Assembly: GCA_030429205.1 (NCBI GenBank)
Contig: JAUICZ010000001.1
Location: 982,806 to 1,046,805, forward strand
Origin: Bacteroidia bacterium
Lineage (GTDB): Bacteria; Bacteroidota; Bacteroidia; Chitinophagales; Chitinophagaceae
DNA: 64,000 bases
Direction of reading: 5' to 3'
This document shows positions 1-8,390 of this stretch, piece by piece. The stretch's first letter is position 1; each line of letters opens with the position of its first letter. The position numbers were made by a program, and so were the translations under genes. The notes beneath the pieces are model-generated. The model was not told the DNA's origin, did not search any database, and worked only from the letters and a program-made list of their open reading frames with translations.

Positions 1-38
1 GTGTATGTTTTGTTGAGAATGTGCGGGCAAAGTAAAAC

Positions 39-62
39 AAAAAAGCGAACCAATGGCTCGCT
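39..62 (-). terminator. Rho-independent terminator of ftsX-DUF3098
   Basis: Read on the minus strand, this is an 8-bp stem (AGCGAGCC/GGTTCGCT with one G-U pair), a 3-nt loop and a run of Ts. It sits 50 bp after the stop of the DUF3098 gene, where the operon should end. Confidence 0.6.
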
Positions 63-71
63 AAAGAAGTT

Positions 72-105
72 AACGCTCTCTCCTTTGGAGAGGGGTTGAG
101 GATAG
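72..105. repeat. Small palindromic intergenic element
   Basis: CTCTCC-TTT-GGAGAG forms a 6-bp hairpin (78-92) inside a stretch ending GGGGTTGAGG. There is no T-run on either side, so it is not a normal terminator. From memory, similar sequences recur between genes in Bacteroidota genomes. That this is a dispersed repeat is inference; only one copy is in the window. Confidence 0.35.
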
Positions 106-111
106 GCTCTT

Positions 112-408
112 TTAAGCTTCTGCTACGGCAGCGGGCTTTTTCATAATAGCGTATATCTCTACCGCAAAACCCAGTAGTATCATGATAGGTGCTATGGTAA
201 TACGGGTAGTACTGTATATTTCATCGTAATTAAACTTGGTAGGGTCTTCGCTCTTACCGCCAGACATTAGTATGAATCCCAATACCACCAAAACCACTCC
301 GCCAAGCATAAACATGTAGTTGCTCTTGTCGAACAAAAACTGTTGCTTAGGTGCAGTAGATTTTGCTTCTTGTGCCGGTGCAGTAGTGCTTTTTTGTTTC
401 TTACTCAT
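112..408 (-). CDS. DUF3098 family membrane protein
   Basis: Protein of 98 aa. A Lys/Ala/Gln-rich N-terminus (about 1-27) is followed by two hydrophobic segments (about 30-48 and 70-88) with a short polar loop containing GGKSEDP. Small two-TM proteins of this type (DUF3098) are found next to ftsX in Bacteroidota, and here the gene follows ftsX by 23 bp on the same strand. Function is unknown. The position suggests a link to cell-division or envelope work, but that is inference from neighbourhood only. A terminator lies downstream. Confidence 0.75.
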   Translation of the reverse strand: MSKKQKSTTAPAQEAKSTAPKQQFLFDKSNYMFMLGGVVLVVLGFILMSGGKSEDPTKFNYDEIYSTTRITIAPIMILLGFAVEIYAIMKKPAAVAEA

Positions 409-431
409 AACAACAATATTACTAAACTAAT

Positions 432-1289
432 TTAATATAGGTCGTCCACACTCATTTTCAGGTATTTTATTACCGAACGGTGGGTACTTAATAATGATAT
501 TAATACACCTGTAACGATCATACCACCCATCAGTAGCATCATATTACCGGTATCGTGTAAAACTTTTAAACTCGGCAGCTGACTTTCAAAAAAGGTAATT
601 GCCAGGTACAGAGCCAGCATGGCTACAACACCGCTGATGAGCCCGTTGATAACAGCCCGCTGGTCGAAGGGGCGCGTAATAAACTTACGGGTAGCGCCCA
701 CCATCTGCATGGTTTTTATCAAAAAACGGTTGCTGAACATTGCCAGCCTCACGGTATTGTCTATCAGTATCACCACGATCACGAATAGCAGCAGTGCAAT
801 GGTACCCATTACCACCCCTATCTTCCTGAAGTTCTCATTCATGTTATCTACCACTGTATTGGGGTAGCTCACATCGCGCACAATGTTGCTCTGCATAATA
901 AAGTCGCGCACCTGCTCCAAATGTTCGGGGTTTACATATGCAGCATCTAGCTTTATGTTGATGGACGGATACAGCGGATTAAAATCCAGTATCTCTGTAT
1001 AGTCCTCACCACCGGCACTAAAGAAATCTTCTGCCGCCTCTTCCTTCGTTATCGGTTCTACAGATCGTACAAAAGGTTGTTCTTCCAGTATGGCAGCCAG
1101 TTTGGTCAGGTTTTCGTCTCGGGTATTATCATGCAGTATCACCTCTACCGCCACATTTTCTTTAAATGCTTTGGTGAGCATGCGCCCGTTCATTACCAGC
1201 CAGCCCAGTGTGCCCAGCATAAACAGTACCAGCGATATACCTACTATCGCATAAACATAAGACGGTTTGCCTCTTTTTCGGGATGCCAT
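432..1289 (-). CDS. ftsX: Cell division protein FtsX
   Basis: Permease-like subunit of the FtsEX complex, an inner-membrane ABC-type machine that controls peptidoglycan hydrolases at the division septum. With the start at MASRKRGKPSY it has 285 aa: a basic N-tail, TM1 (about 12-33), an extracellular domain of about 130 residues, then three TM segments near the C-terminus, which is the usual FtsX topology and length. The open frame extends 13 codons upstream, but those residues are unlike FtsX and overlap the promoter box, so 1289 is preferred. ftsE is not in the window. DUF3098 follows, probably in the same transcript. Confidence 0.9.
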   Translation of the reverse strand: MASRKRGKPSYVYAIVGISLVLFMLGTLGWLVMNGRMLTKAFKENVAVEVILHDNTRDENLTKLAAILEEQPFVRSVEPITKEEAAEDFFSAGGEDYTEILDFNPLYPSINIKLDAAYVNPEHLEQVRDFIMQSNIVRDVSYPNTVVDNMNENFRKIGVVMGTIALLLFVIVVILIDNTVRLAMFSNRFLIKTMQMVGATRKFITRPFDQRAVINGLISGVVAMLALYLAITFFESQLPSLKVLHDTGNMMLLMGGMIVTGVLISLLSTHRSVIKYLKMSVDDLY

Positions 1290-1298
1290 ATTCAGTGC

Positions 1299-1306
1299 CA
1301 AAAGTA
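1299..1306 (-). promoter_or_regulatory. Putative -7 box of ftsX
   Basis: TACTTTTG on the minus strand matches the Bacteroidota -7 consensus TAnnTTTG. It lies only 10 bp before the chosen ftsX start, implying a nearly leaderless mRNA. No clear -33 TTTG was found. Confidence 0.4.
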
Positions 1307-1439
1307 TAAAATTACAGCAGAATTGCACTGTAACAAGAGGTGGTGTATTATTTTAACAAAAGACATATGTTTTAGTAGTTCTCCACAGTGCGCACCACTC
1401 AAAAACACAAATGAGTATCTTAGCCCCAAGCGATATTTT

Positions 1440-2570
1440 ATGCAAGACTTGAGACAATTTTTTGCCGCACAACATTTTATAGAGACCAAAGAAGATGGTA
1501 CTTACGAGCCTCATCAACTGGGGGCACAGGCACAGTATTTTATTGACGATAACTTCGATTGGGAAGATGCTGATATAGTGATAGTAGGTTGTGGAGAGCA
1601 AAGAGGTTCAGATAGTGAACTGCCTTACAGTAATAGCCCCGATGCTATACGTGAGGAGCTGTATAAGATGTACAACTGGCACGGTATAAAAATTGCCGAT
1701 GCGGGTAATATACTCGAAGGGGCAGATGTGTACGATACCCGTGCTGCTTTACGTACGGTACTGAAAGAGCTGCACGATGCAGGTAAAGTAGTAGTGGTGC
1801 TGGGTGGTTCTCAGGACTTGACCATGCAACAATACGAGGCATTTAAAAATGCAGAACAGATCATACAGGCTACGGTAACGGATATGCTCATTGACATGGA
1901 CGAGACAGAAACCGTAACTGCACACAGCTTTTTAATGGATATGCTCACAGAGCAGCCGAACTTTATAGCTCACTACAACCATATTGGTTTTCAGAGTTAT
2001 TATGTACACCCACGCATATTAGAGACGCTGGATAAACTGCGTTTCGACTTTTACAGAGTAGGTGTAGCCCGCCAGAATTTAGAAGAGATGGAGCCGGTAC
2101 TGCGCAGCAGCAATATGTATAGTTTTGACATGAAGGCTATTAAGTATGCAGATGCTCCTGCTAATACCACAGGGTCGCCCAATGGGTTTACAGGCGATGA
2201 GGCTTGCCAGTTGATGCGTTATGCAGGTATGGCCACTCATCTGGACTCGATAGGTATTTATGGTTACGATGCCGGAGCAGACCAGCACAACATCACTGCT
2301 AAGCAAATAGCACAAATGCTGTGGTACTTTGTAGATGGTTATTACCTGCGTGGTAAAGAAGCCGGGCTGAAGAATAAAGACCAGTTTCTATCCTTCAATA
2401 TTCAATTTACAGAATACGAGACAGAGTTTATTAAAAGCAAACGTACCAACCGCTGGTGGATGCTACTGCCCGATGGCAGATATGTACCCTGCTCTTACAG
2501 AGATTATCAGGTAGCCAGTGCAGGCGATATACCGGAGCGTTGGTTGCGCGAGCAGGAAAGGCTGGTATAG
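1440..2570 (+). CDS. Arginase/formimidoylglutamase-fold protein, probably degenerate
   Basis: Protein of 376 aa (start MQDLRQFF; the frame extends upstream but those codons overlap the ftsX region and are not protein-like). The overall pattern is that of the ureohydrolase (arginase/agmatinase) superfamily. The usual metal-binding signatures are altered: GGDHS is GGSQD (122-126), DAHxD is near IDMDE (about 155), and SFDxDxxDP is SFDMKAIKYADAP (228-240). Bacteroidota proteins of this shape are often annotated as formimidoylglutamase. With so many Mn ligands changed, normal guanidine or formimino hydrolysis is doubtful. It has its own terminator before hflX. Confidence 0.75.
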   Translation: MQDLRQFFAAQHFIETKEDGTYEPHQLGAQAQYFIDDNFDWEDADIVIVGCGEQRGSDSELPYSNSPDAIREELYKMYNWHGIKIADAGNILEGADVYDTRAALRTVLKELHDAGKVVVVLGGSQDLTMQQYEAFKNAEQIIQATVTDMLIDMDETETVTAHSFLMDMLTEQPNFIAHYNHIGFQSYYVHPRILETLDKLRFDFYRVGVARQNLEEMEPVLRSSNMYSFDMKAIKYADAPANTTGSPNGFTGDEACQLMRYAGMATHLDSIGIYGYDAGADQHNITAKQIAQMLWYFVDGYYLRGKEAGLKNKDQFLSFNIQFTEYETEFIKSKRTNRWWMLLPDGRYVPCSYRDYQVASAGDIPERWLREQERLV

Positions 2571-2587
2571 AGAAATACAAAAAATCG

Positions 2588-2595
2588 TAATTTTG
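2588..2595 (+). promoter_or_regulatory. Putative -7 box of hflX
   Basis: TAATTTTG matches TAnnTTTG and lies 39 bp before the hflX start. Its predicted start of transcription (about 2600) falls at the first base of the terminator-like hairpin at 2601-2620. Confidence 0.4.
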
Positions 2596-2600
2596 CAAGA

Positions 2601-2626
2601 ACCATCCCAAACGGGGTGGTTTTTTT
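2601..2626 (+). terminator. Terminator after the arginase-like gene, at the hflX 5' end
   Basis: ACCATCCC-AAAC-GGGGTGGT gives an 8-bp stem (one U-G pair) and a 4-nt loop, followed by six more Ts. It begins 30 bp after the upstream stop codon and ends 8 bp before the hflX ATG. Confidence 0.7.
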
Positions 2627-2634
2627 ATCAAGAT

Positions 2635-3822
2635 ATGATTGAACAGAAGAGTATAGTTGGAAATATACAGTCGGCGGTATTGGTGGGCCTTATTCATAAG
2701 GATCAAACCGAAGAGCAGGCAGAGGAGTATCTGGATGAATTGGCTTTTTTGGCGAATACAGCAGGTGCAGAGGCGATTAAAACCTTTACCCAAAAACTAC
2801 CACACCCCGATAAGAAAACCTTTGTGGGCAAGGGTAAGCTGGAGGAGATACGTGACTATGTAAAAAGCAAAGGCGTTAAACTGGTGATATTTGATGATGA
2901 GTTGAGTGGCTCGCAGATCAGTAACATCGAGAAAGTGCTGGGTGCAAAAACCATAGACCGTAGTGACCTGATACTGGACATCTTTGCCAGCCGTGCAAAA
3001 ACGGCACAGGCAAAAGTACAGGTAGAGCTGGCACAATACCAATACATCCTGCCACGCCTGCGTGGTATGTGGACACATCTGGAGCGTCAGGCCGGTGGTA
3101 TCGGTTCTCGTGGTCCGGGTGAAACAGAGATAGAGACAGATAGACGTATCGTGAATGATAAGATCAGCTTATTGCGTAAACGGCTCAAAGCAATCGACAA
3201 ACAATCGCAAACACAGCGCAAAGAGCGTGGTACATATATACGTGTGGCATTGGTGGGGTATACCAACGTGGGTAAAAGCACGTTGATGAACGTCATCAGC
3301 AAATCAGAAGTATTTGCAGAGAACAAACTCTTTGCCACGCTGGATACTACTACCCGTAAAATAGTTTACGAGCAAACACCATTTTTGTTGAGCGATACAG
3401 TTGGGTTTATCAGGAAACTACCACACCACCTTGTAGAAAGTTTTAAAAGCACGTTGGATGAGGTGCGTGAGGCAGATCTGTTATTACACGTAATAGATAT
3501 TTCGCACCCTGCGTATGAAGATCAGATGGGTGTGGTGAACAAAACCTTACAAGAGCTCAAGGCTTTTGATAAGCCTATACTTACGGTCTTTAATAAAATG
3601 GATCAGTACGAAGAAAAGGTATTTGACGAGTGGCTGGACGAAGAAGTAAAGCAAGATCTGTTGCAACAGTTGTACGATCGTTGGCAAAGCATTACTGACA
3701 ATAACTGTGTGTTTATAGCTGCGGCAGAAAAGAGAAACATAGAAGAATTCAGGTCGAAGCTCATAGGTATGGTAAGAGAGTTGTATAAAGAGCGCTACCC
3801 GTACATGACCAAGTTTTACTAA
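2635..3822 (+). CDS. hflX: GTPase HflX
   Basis: Ribosome-associated GTPase that binds 50S subunits and splits stalled or stressed ribosomes. Protein of 395 aa from MIEQKS. The N-terminal HflX domain has the glycine-rich FVGKGKLEEI and the linker GGIGSRGPGETEIETDRR. The G domain carries G1 GYTNVGKST (about 208-216), a conserved T region, G3 DTVG and G4 NKMD. The frame opens 39 codons earlier, but that part would run through the upstream gene's end and the terminator, so 2635 was chosen. It stands alone between the arginase-like gene and a small unknown gene. Confidence 0.92.
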   Translation: MIEQKSIVGNIQSAVLVGLIHKDQTEEQAEEYLDELAFLANTAGAEAIKTFTQKLPHPDKKTFVGKGKLEEIRDYVKSKGVKLVIFDDELSGSQISNIEKVLGAKTIDRSDLILDIFASRAKTAQAKVQVELAQYQYILPRLRGMWTHLERQAGGIGSRGPGETEIETDRRIVNDKISLLRKRLKAIDKQSQTQRKERGTYIRVALVGYTNVGKSTLMNVISKSEVFAENKLFATLDTTTRKIVYEQTPFLLSDTVGFIRKLPHHLVESFKSTLDEVREADLLLHVIDISHPAYEDQMGVVNKTLQELKAFDKPILTVFNKMDQYEEKVFDEWLDEEVKQDLLQQLYDRWQSITDNNCVFIAAAEKRNIEEFRSKLIGMVRELYKERYPYMTKFY

Positions 3823-3968
3823 ACAGGTATATTGATTTGTTGTTATATTACGTCTGTATCTCTCTGATTATCATTGAGGCATAGGCTTATGTGTATTTGT
3901 TTTTTTGCTATTCCTTTTGGTGAAAAAAAATAGTAAATTCAAAGTAACTATTAATCAAAACGTACCAC

Positions 3969-4214
3969 ATGAAGCAAACCACACGTGAGCTATTAGTGAC
4001 AACAAAGGTTGCGCAAAGCTGGCGAGACGATTTCGACAGTAATGTGGATGACTTGATGTCAATTGTTAGCAAGGTAGACAATCAGGAGCAGGTAGATAAA
4101 GCAACAGAGCGCATGGATGTATACCACAATACAGTTGAACAGCCTTCATCTTCGCCTCGCAAAAAACATTCAGACGGTGAACGTCCTTTTGAGTTCACAG
4201 TATTTCGTAACTAA
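3969..4214 (+). CDS. Hypothetical small acidic protein
   Basis: Predicted 81-aa soluble protein without signal peptide or membrane segment. It has a charged helical middle (about 20-55, DDLMSIVSKVDNQEQVDKA) and a Ser/Lys-rich C-terminal third. It resembles nothing I recognise. It has intergenic DNA on both sides (146 and 206 bp), so it is probably transcribed alone. There is no overlapping better candidate on the other strand. Coding status is likely but not certain. Confidence 0.5.
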   Translation: MKQTTRELLVTTKVAQSWRDDFDSNVDDLMSIVSKVDNQEQVDKATERMDVYHNTVEQPSSSPRKKHSDGERPFEFTVFRN

Positions 4215-4366
4215 ACACCAGCGTATAGAATAACAATTTACCTTCCTTTTTATTTATTGTAAACAACATTGGTTGCAGCCACGGCAGCAATAAACTGCTA
4301 TTGGTATGCGTTGTTAACATTTTCGGAAAATAGGTGAGTATCCTATGAAATGAAGAATATCAGGTG

Positions 4367-4374
4367 TAGTTTTG
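4367..4374 (+). promoter_or_regulatory. Putative -7 box of dxr
   Basis: TAGTTTTG fits TAnnTTTG and lies 46 bp before the dxr start. A -33 TTTG at the expected distance is not evident. Confidence 0.35.
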
Positions 4375-4420
4375 AAAGATTAATACATACCCCCTAAAAT
4401 AGATAGAGCAATATAAGAGC

Positions 4421-5587
4421 ATGAAACGGTTGGCAATTCTAGGTAGTACAGGGTCTATCGGCACACAGGCATTAGATGTGGTTGCCGCACACCCGGAGCA
4501 GTTTCAGGTAGAGGTGTTGAGTGCCCACAGCAATGCAGAATTGATCATAGATCAGGCAAAGAAATTCCGTCCAAATGCTATCGTGATCACCGATGAAACT
4601 AAATACGAACAGGTAAAAGATGCTTTGGCATTATACCCCATAAAAATATTTGCAGGTAAACAATCGCTGAACGAAGTAGTACAGTGGGACAGTGTAGACA
4701 TGGTGCTGGCCGCTATTGTAGGTTTTGCGGGGTTGTCGTCAACCATGGCGGCTATTGATGCAGGCAAAACAGTGGCGCTGGCCAATAAAGAAACATTGGT
4801 AGTAGCGGGAGAACTGGTGATGCAAAAAGCACAGGAAAAGAAGGTGAGCATCATACCGGTAGACAGTGAACACTCTGCCATTTTTCAATGTTTGGTGGGC
4901 GAGGACTTAAATAGTATTGAAAAAATAATATTGACAGCATCGGGAGGCCCGTTCATCGGTAAAAAACCTAACTACTTACTGAATGTAAAAGCCAGCCACG
5001 CACTGGAACATCCCAACTGGACTATGGGTGCCAAGATCACCATAGATAGTGCAACTTTGATGAATAAAGGGCTGGAGATGATAGAGGCTAAATGGTTGTT
5101 TGGCTTGAAGAATGAGCAGATTGATGTAGTGGTGCATCCACAGTCTATAGTACACTCGTTGGTGCAGTTTACCGACGGTTCTTTGAAAGCACAGATGGGT
5201 TTGCCGGATATGAAACTACCGATACAGTACGCAATGGCTTTCCCGCAGCGTTTGCGTAACGATTTTAAGCGTTTCGATTTTAAAGATTATACAAAACTTA
5301 CATTTGAAGAGCCGGATTACAAAACTTTCCGTAATCTTGCACTCGCTAAAGATGCCATGTATAAAGGCGGTAACCTGCCATGTACTTTAAATGCGGCTAA
5401 TGAAATAGCTGTTGAGGCATTTTTAAGGAATAGGGTCAGCTTTATAGAAATGAGCGACATCATAGAAGGTACTATGCAGCAACTAAGCTTTATAGAGCAC
5501 CCTACTATAGAAGAGTATGAGCAGACAGATAAAGAAGCCAGGGCGGTAGCCACCGAGTTGGTGAAAAACAGCCAATTGGCGTCTTAA
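4421..5587 (+). CDS. dxr: 1-deoxy-D-xylulose 5-phosphate reductoisomerase
   Basis: Second enzyme of the MEP isoprenoid pathway; it converts DXP to 2-C-methyl-D-erythritol 4-phosphate with NADPH in the cytoplasm. Protein of 388 aa, the usual length. The NADPH-binding GSTGSIG is at 8-14. The metal and substrate motif DSEHSAIFQ is at about 148, ASGGPF follows, and the stretch PNWTMGAKITIDSATLMNKG is the conserved core. ANKET (binding loop) is also present. rseP starts 11 bp downstream, so the two are probably co-transcribed, a common arrangement of isoprenoid and envelope-protease genes. Confidence 0.95.
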   Translation: MKRLAILGSTGSIGTQALDVVAAHPEQFQVEVLSAHSNAELIIDQAKKFRPNAIVITDETKYEQVKDALALYPIKIFAGKQSLNEVVQWDSVDMVLAAIVGFAGLSSTMAAIDAGKTVALANKETLVVAGELVMQKAQEKKVSIIPVDSEHSAIFQCLVGEDLNSIEKIILTASGGPFIGKKPNYLLNVKASHALEHPNWTMGAKITIDSATLMNKGLEMIEAKWLFGLKNEQIDVVVHPQSIVHSLVQFTDGSLKAQMGLPDMKLPIQYAMAFPQRLRNDFKRFDFKDYTKLTFEEPDYKTFRNLALAKDAMYKGGNLPCTLNAANEIAVEAFLRNRVSFIEMSDIIEGTMQQLSFIEHPTIEEYEQTDKEARAVATELVKNSQLAS

Positions 5588-5598
5588 AAGAAAAAAGC

Positions 5599-6975
5599 AT
5601 GCAATTGAATACCATATTATTAATGTCCGGTTGGGGAGTACAGGCTTTACAGTTGTTAGCATCACTATCGATACTAATCGTATTGCACGAATTCGGGCAT
5701 TTCTTTTTTGCAAGATTATTTAAAACAAGGGTTGAGAAGTTTTATCTCTTCTTCGACTTTATGTTCCCTTTCCCTAATGTGCTGAACTTTTCTTTATTCA
5801 AAAAGAAGAAAGGAGAGACAGAATATGGTATAGGTTGGTTCCCGATGGGTGGTTATGTAAAGATTGCCGGTATGGTAGATGAGAGTATGGATGAGGAGCA
5901 AATGAAGCAGCCTCCGCAACCTTGGGAGTATCGTTCTAAAAAAGCGTGGCAGCGTTTGTTCATTATGTTGGGTGGTATTATCATGAACATCATCACCGCA
6001 ATGGTGATATATACATTGGTATTTGGTATTTGGGGAGATGAGTACATCCCGCCACAAAACGTTACCTATGGCATACATGCAGATAGTTTAGGTAAGAGTA
6101 TTGGTTTGCAAAATGGTGACATACTGTTGGGTACAGATGGTAAAAAGGCAGAACGCTACAGCCGTATTAAGTATAACATGATCTTTAATGAGGCGAAGAC
6201 CCTTGATGTACTACGCGATGGTAAAGAGGTGAGTATAGATATACCAGAGGGTACGGTGCGCCAAATGATCAAGAATAAATACACATTGGCAGACTTGCGC
6301 ATACCTTTTGTTATAGATACGGTACTGCAAAACAGTGTGGCTGCTGATATGGGATTCCAGAAAGGTGATAGTGTGATTGCGCTGAACGGACAACCTTTGT
6401 CTTTCTTAGGAGAGTTTAACGAAGAGAAGAAAAAGCATGTAGGTGAAGAGATAACTGTAGATGTGGTGAGAGCAGGACAACCTGTAACATTAACAGGAGT
6501 ATTATCTCACGGTGATACAATGGGTACTGTTACCATGATGGATGTATCTAGATACTATTCTACCGTTAAGGTTAAGTATGGTCCATTCAAAGCTATAGGT
6601 AAAGGCTTCTCTTACACTTATCAGAAGTTTGCAGAGTACTTAGATCAATTCAAATTTATATTCACGTCAAACGAGGTGAAGCCTTCTGAAAGTATTGGTG
6701 GTTTTGCCAGCTTTGGTAAAGGGTTTTCTCAACAGTTCGATTGGAGACAGTTCTTAATGTTCACAGCATTCATCTCTATTATACTTGCCTTTATGAACTT
6801 GTTGCCGATACCGGGGCTTGATGGTGGTTATGTATTCTTCCTGATATTTGAGATGATCACCGGTAAGCAGGTGAGCGACAAAGTGATGGGTATTGCCAAT
6901 ACCGTAGGTTTGGTTTTACTGCTGGCACTAATGCTTTATGCTAACGGGTTGGATATTGTAAGGGCTTTTAAATAA
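5599..6975 (+). CDS. rseP: RIP metalloprotease RseP (site-2 protease)
   Basis: Zinc intramembrane protease that cuts anti-sigma factors or leftover signal peptides within the membrane. Protein of 458 aa. TM1 holds the HEFGH zinc motif (30-34). A TM segment near residue 125-145 follows, then two PDZ-like domains (about 150-235 and 235-330), and the C-terminal membrane part with NLLPIPGLDGG, the third metal ligand motif (Asp). All catalytic motifs are intact. It sits directly downstream of dxr; the convergent HDAC-like gene ends 6 bp away with no room for a separate terminator. Confidence 0.93.
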   Translation: MQLNTILLMSGWGVQALQLLASLSILIVLHEFGHFFFARLFKTRVEKFYLFFDFMFPFPNVLNFSLFKKKKGETEYGIGWFPMGGYVKIAGMVDESMDEEQMKQPPQPWEYRSKKAWQRLFIMLGGIIMNIITAMVIYTLVFGIWGDEYIPPQNVTYGIHADSLGKSIGLQNGDILLGTDGKKAERYSRIKYNMIFNEAKTLDVLRDGKEVSIDIPEGTVRQMIKNKYTLADLRIPFVIDTVLQNSVAADMGFQKGDSVIALNGQPLSFLGEFNEEKKKHVGEEITVDVVRAGQPVTLTGVLSHGDTMGTVTMMDVSRYYSTVKVKYGPFKAIGKGFSYTYQKFAEYLDQFKFIFTSNEVKPSESIGGFASFGKGFSQQFDWRQFLMFTAFISIILAFMNLLPIPGLDGGYVFFLIFEMITGKQVSDKVMGIANTVGLVLLLALMLYANGLDIVRAFK

Positions 6976-6980
6976 TCTGG

Positions 6981-7892
6981 TTACAGTTCGAATATATCTT
7001 TAACTGCTTTGTAGGTATTGCAGTGTGCATCTACTATGTGCTTTACAGATGGTGAGTATCCACCACCCATAGCTACGGTTACAGGTATGTTGTGTTGCTT
7101 ACACAGGTTAAATACTACTTCGTCTCTTTGCTTACAGTCGTCAATGCTTAGTTGCATTTTGCCAAACTTATCTGTAGCCAAAACATCTACACCCGATAAG
7201 AAGAAGATGTGCTGGGGTTTTACTTTATTAATGAGTTTGGGTAGCTGTTGGTTGAGTACGTTTAAATACTCTTCGCCTGTAGTTCCGTCTGCCAGCCCAA
7301 TATCCAGGTCGCTTTGCTCTTTTCTGAAAGGGTAGTTGTGTGCACCGTGCATACTGAATGTAAACACTCTGGGTTCGTCTTTAAACAAGGCTGCTGTTCC
7401 ATTTCCCTGATGTACATCCAAGTCTACAATTAGTATGCGCTCTGCGATATTGTTGTGCAGCAGGTAGTTGGCAGCTATGGCAAAATCATTCAGCAGGCAA
7501 AATCCTTCGCCCCTGTCTGCAAAAGAGTGGTGTGTACCACCTGCTACGTTGAGCGATACACCATATTCAATAGCATAGTGTGTACAGTCTATAGTTCCTT
7601 GAGAAATACGTTGTTCTCTTTCTACCAGTGCTGCAGATAGTGGAAAGCCTATTGCGCGCATCTCTCTTTGTGTCAATTCCAGCTGCTTCATTCTGCTCCA
7701 GTAACTTTGGTCGTGAGTGAGTAGAATGATGTCTTCAGCAACTCTTTCAGGGCTAAAAAGGTTGTCTTCTGTTATCACTCCTTCACGCAAAAGTGTTTCT
7801 GGTATCAGCTCGTACTTCACCATCGGGAAACGGTGTCCTTCTGGCAATGGGTGGGCAAATATTTTATTGTAAGCGATCTTCAGCATGGTCAT
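6981..7892 (-). CDS. Histone deacetylase-like amidohydrolase
   Basis: Member of the arginase/deacetylase-fold HDAC/AcuC superfamily, zinc-dependent enzymes that remove acetyl groups from lysines or small amines. Protein of 303 aa. Conserved blocks are GGTHHSFADRGEGFCLLND (His pair of the charge relay), DLDVHQGNGTA (Zn ligands Asp and His), SGVDVL (Zn ligand Asp) and a C-terminal GGGYSPSV with the catalytic Tyr. All expected catalytic residues are present, so it should be active; the substrate is unknown. Start could also be the Met at residue 3. It stands alone, convergent with rseP. Confidence 0.85.
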   Translation of the reverse strand: MTMLKIAYNKIFAHPLPEGHRFPMVKYELIPETLLREGVITEDNLFSPERVAEDIILLTHDQSYWSRMKQLELTQREMRAIGFPLSAALVEREQRISQGTIDCTHYAIEYGVSLNVAGGTHHSFADRGEGFCLLNDFAIAANYLLHNNIAERILIVDLDVHQGNGTAALFKDEPRVFTFSMHGAHNYPFRKEQSDLDIGLADGTTGEEYLNVLNQQLPKLINKVKPQHIFFLSGVDVLATDKFGKMQLSIDDCKQRDEVVFNLCKQHNIPVTVAMGGGYSPSVKHIVDAHCNTYKAVKDIFEL

Positions 7893-7973
7893 GTCTTCTA
7901 ACAGATGTGCAAAGTTATTGTTTATAAGTTCTTAATATTTTGAGTTTAAGGCGTATAGTCGGTACATCTTTCG

Positions 7974-7981
7974 TATTTTTG
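7974..7981 (+). promoter_or_regulatory. Putative -7 box of ssrA
   Basis: TATTTTTG matches TAnnTTTG, 24 bp before the mature tmRNA 5' end, leaving a short precursor leader for RNase P to remove. Confidence 0.5.
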
Positions 7982-8005
7982 CAGACTTAGTTCTTTGAAC
8001 ATTTT

Positions 8006-8374
8006 GGGGCCGACTGGTTTTGACAGCATAGGGTCGGTTTAGTAAGCATGTCGTGCGTTGGATAATTAGCACGTAAATCTGAATATTCGAACTTTTAAAT
8101 GGCGAAAACAATTACGCCATGGCTGCCTAATCAGAGATTAGTGTAACCATTTTGGCCGCAGATGGGCTTTTGTCTGTTGACGTCCCTGCCGCCTAAATCA
8201 ACCATCAACAGGATAGCAGTTGTAGTGTCGCGATGCGATTGTGAAACTTAAGCGACTAGGGTAGCGGTAGGTTCGTTCGGTTCCGGCAGTTGCCCGAAAT
8301 TCAATTCCGAAATAAACATGTAGAAAGCTCTTCGGACATATGTTTGGACGCGGGTTCGAATCCCGCCGGCTCCA
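8006..8374 (+). ncRNA. ssrA: Transfer-messenger RNA (tmRNA)
   Basis: Rescues stalled ribosomes by trans-translation together with SmpB. The 5' GGGGCCG pairs with the 3' CGGCTCC to form the acceptor stem, including the conserved third-position G-U pair read by alanyl-tRNA synthetase. The T arm is GCGGG-TTCGAAT-CCCGC. The tag reading frame at 8101-8130 encodes GENNYAMAA then stop; tags beginning with Gly and ending in AA fit Bacteroidota. The 3' CCA is not encoded after discriminator A8374 (the next bases are CTT), so it must be added by the nucleotidyltransferase. The length is 369 nt, normal for one-piece tmRNA. Confidence 0.96.
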
Positions 8375-8390
8375 CTTTTATTTTTTGAGA

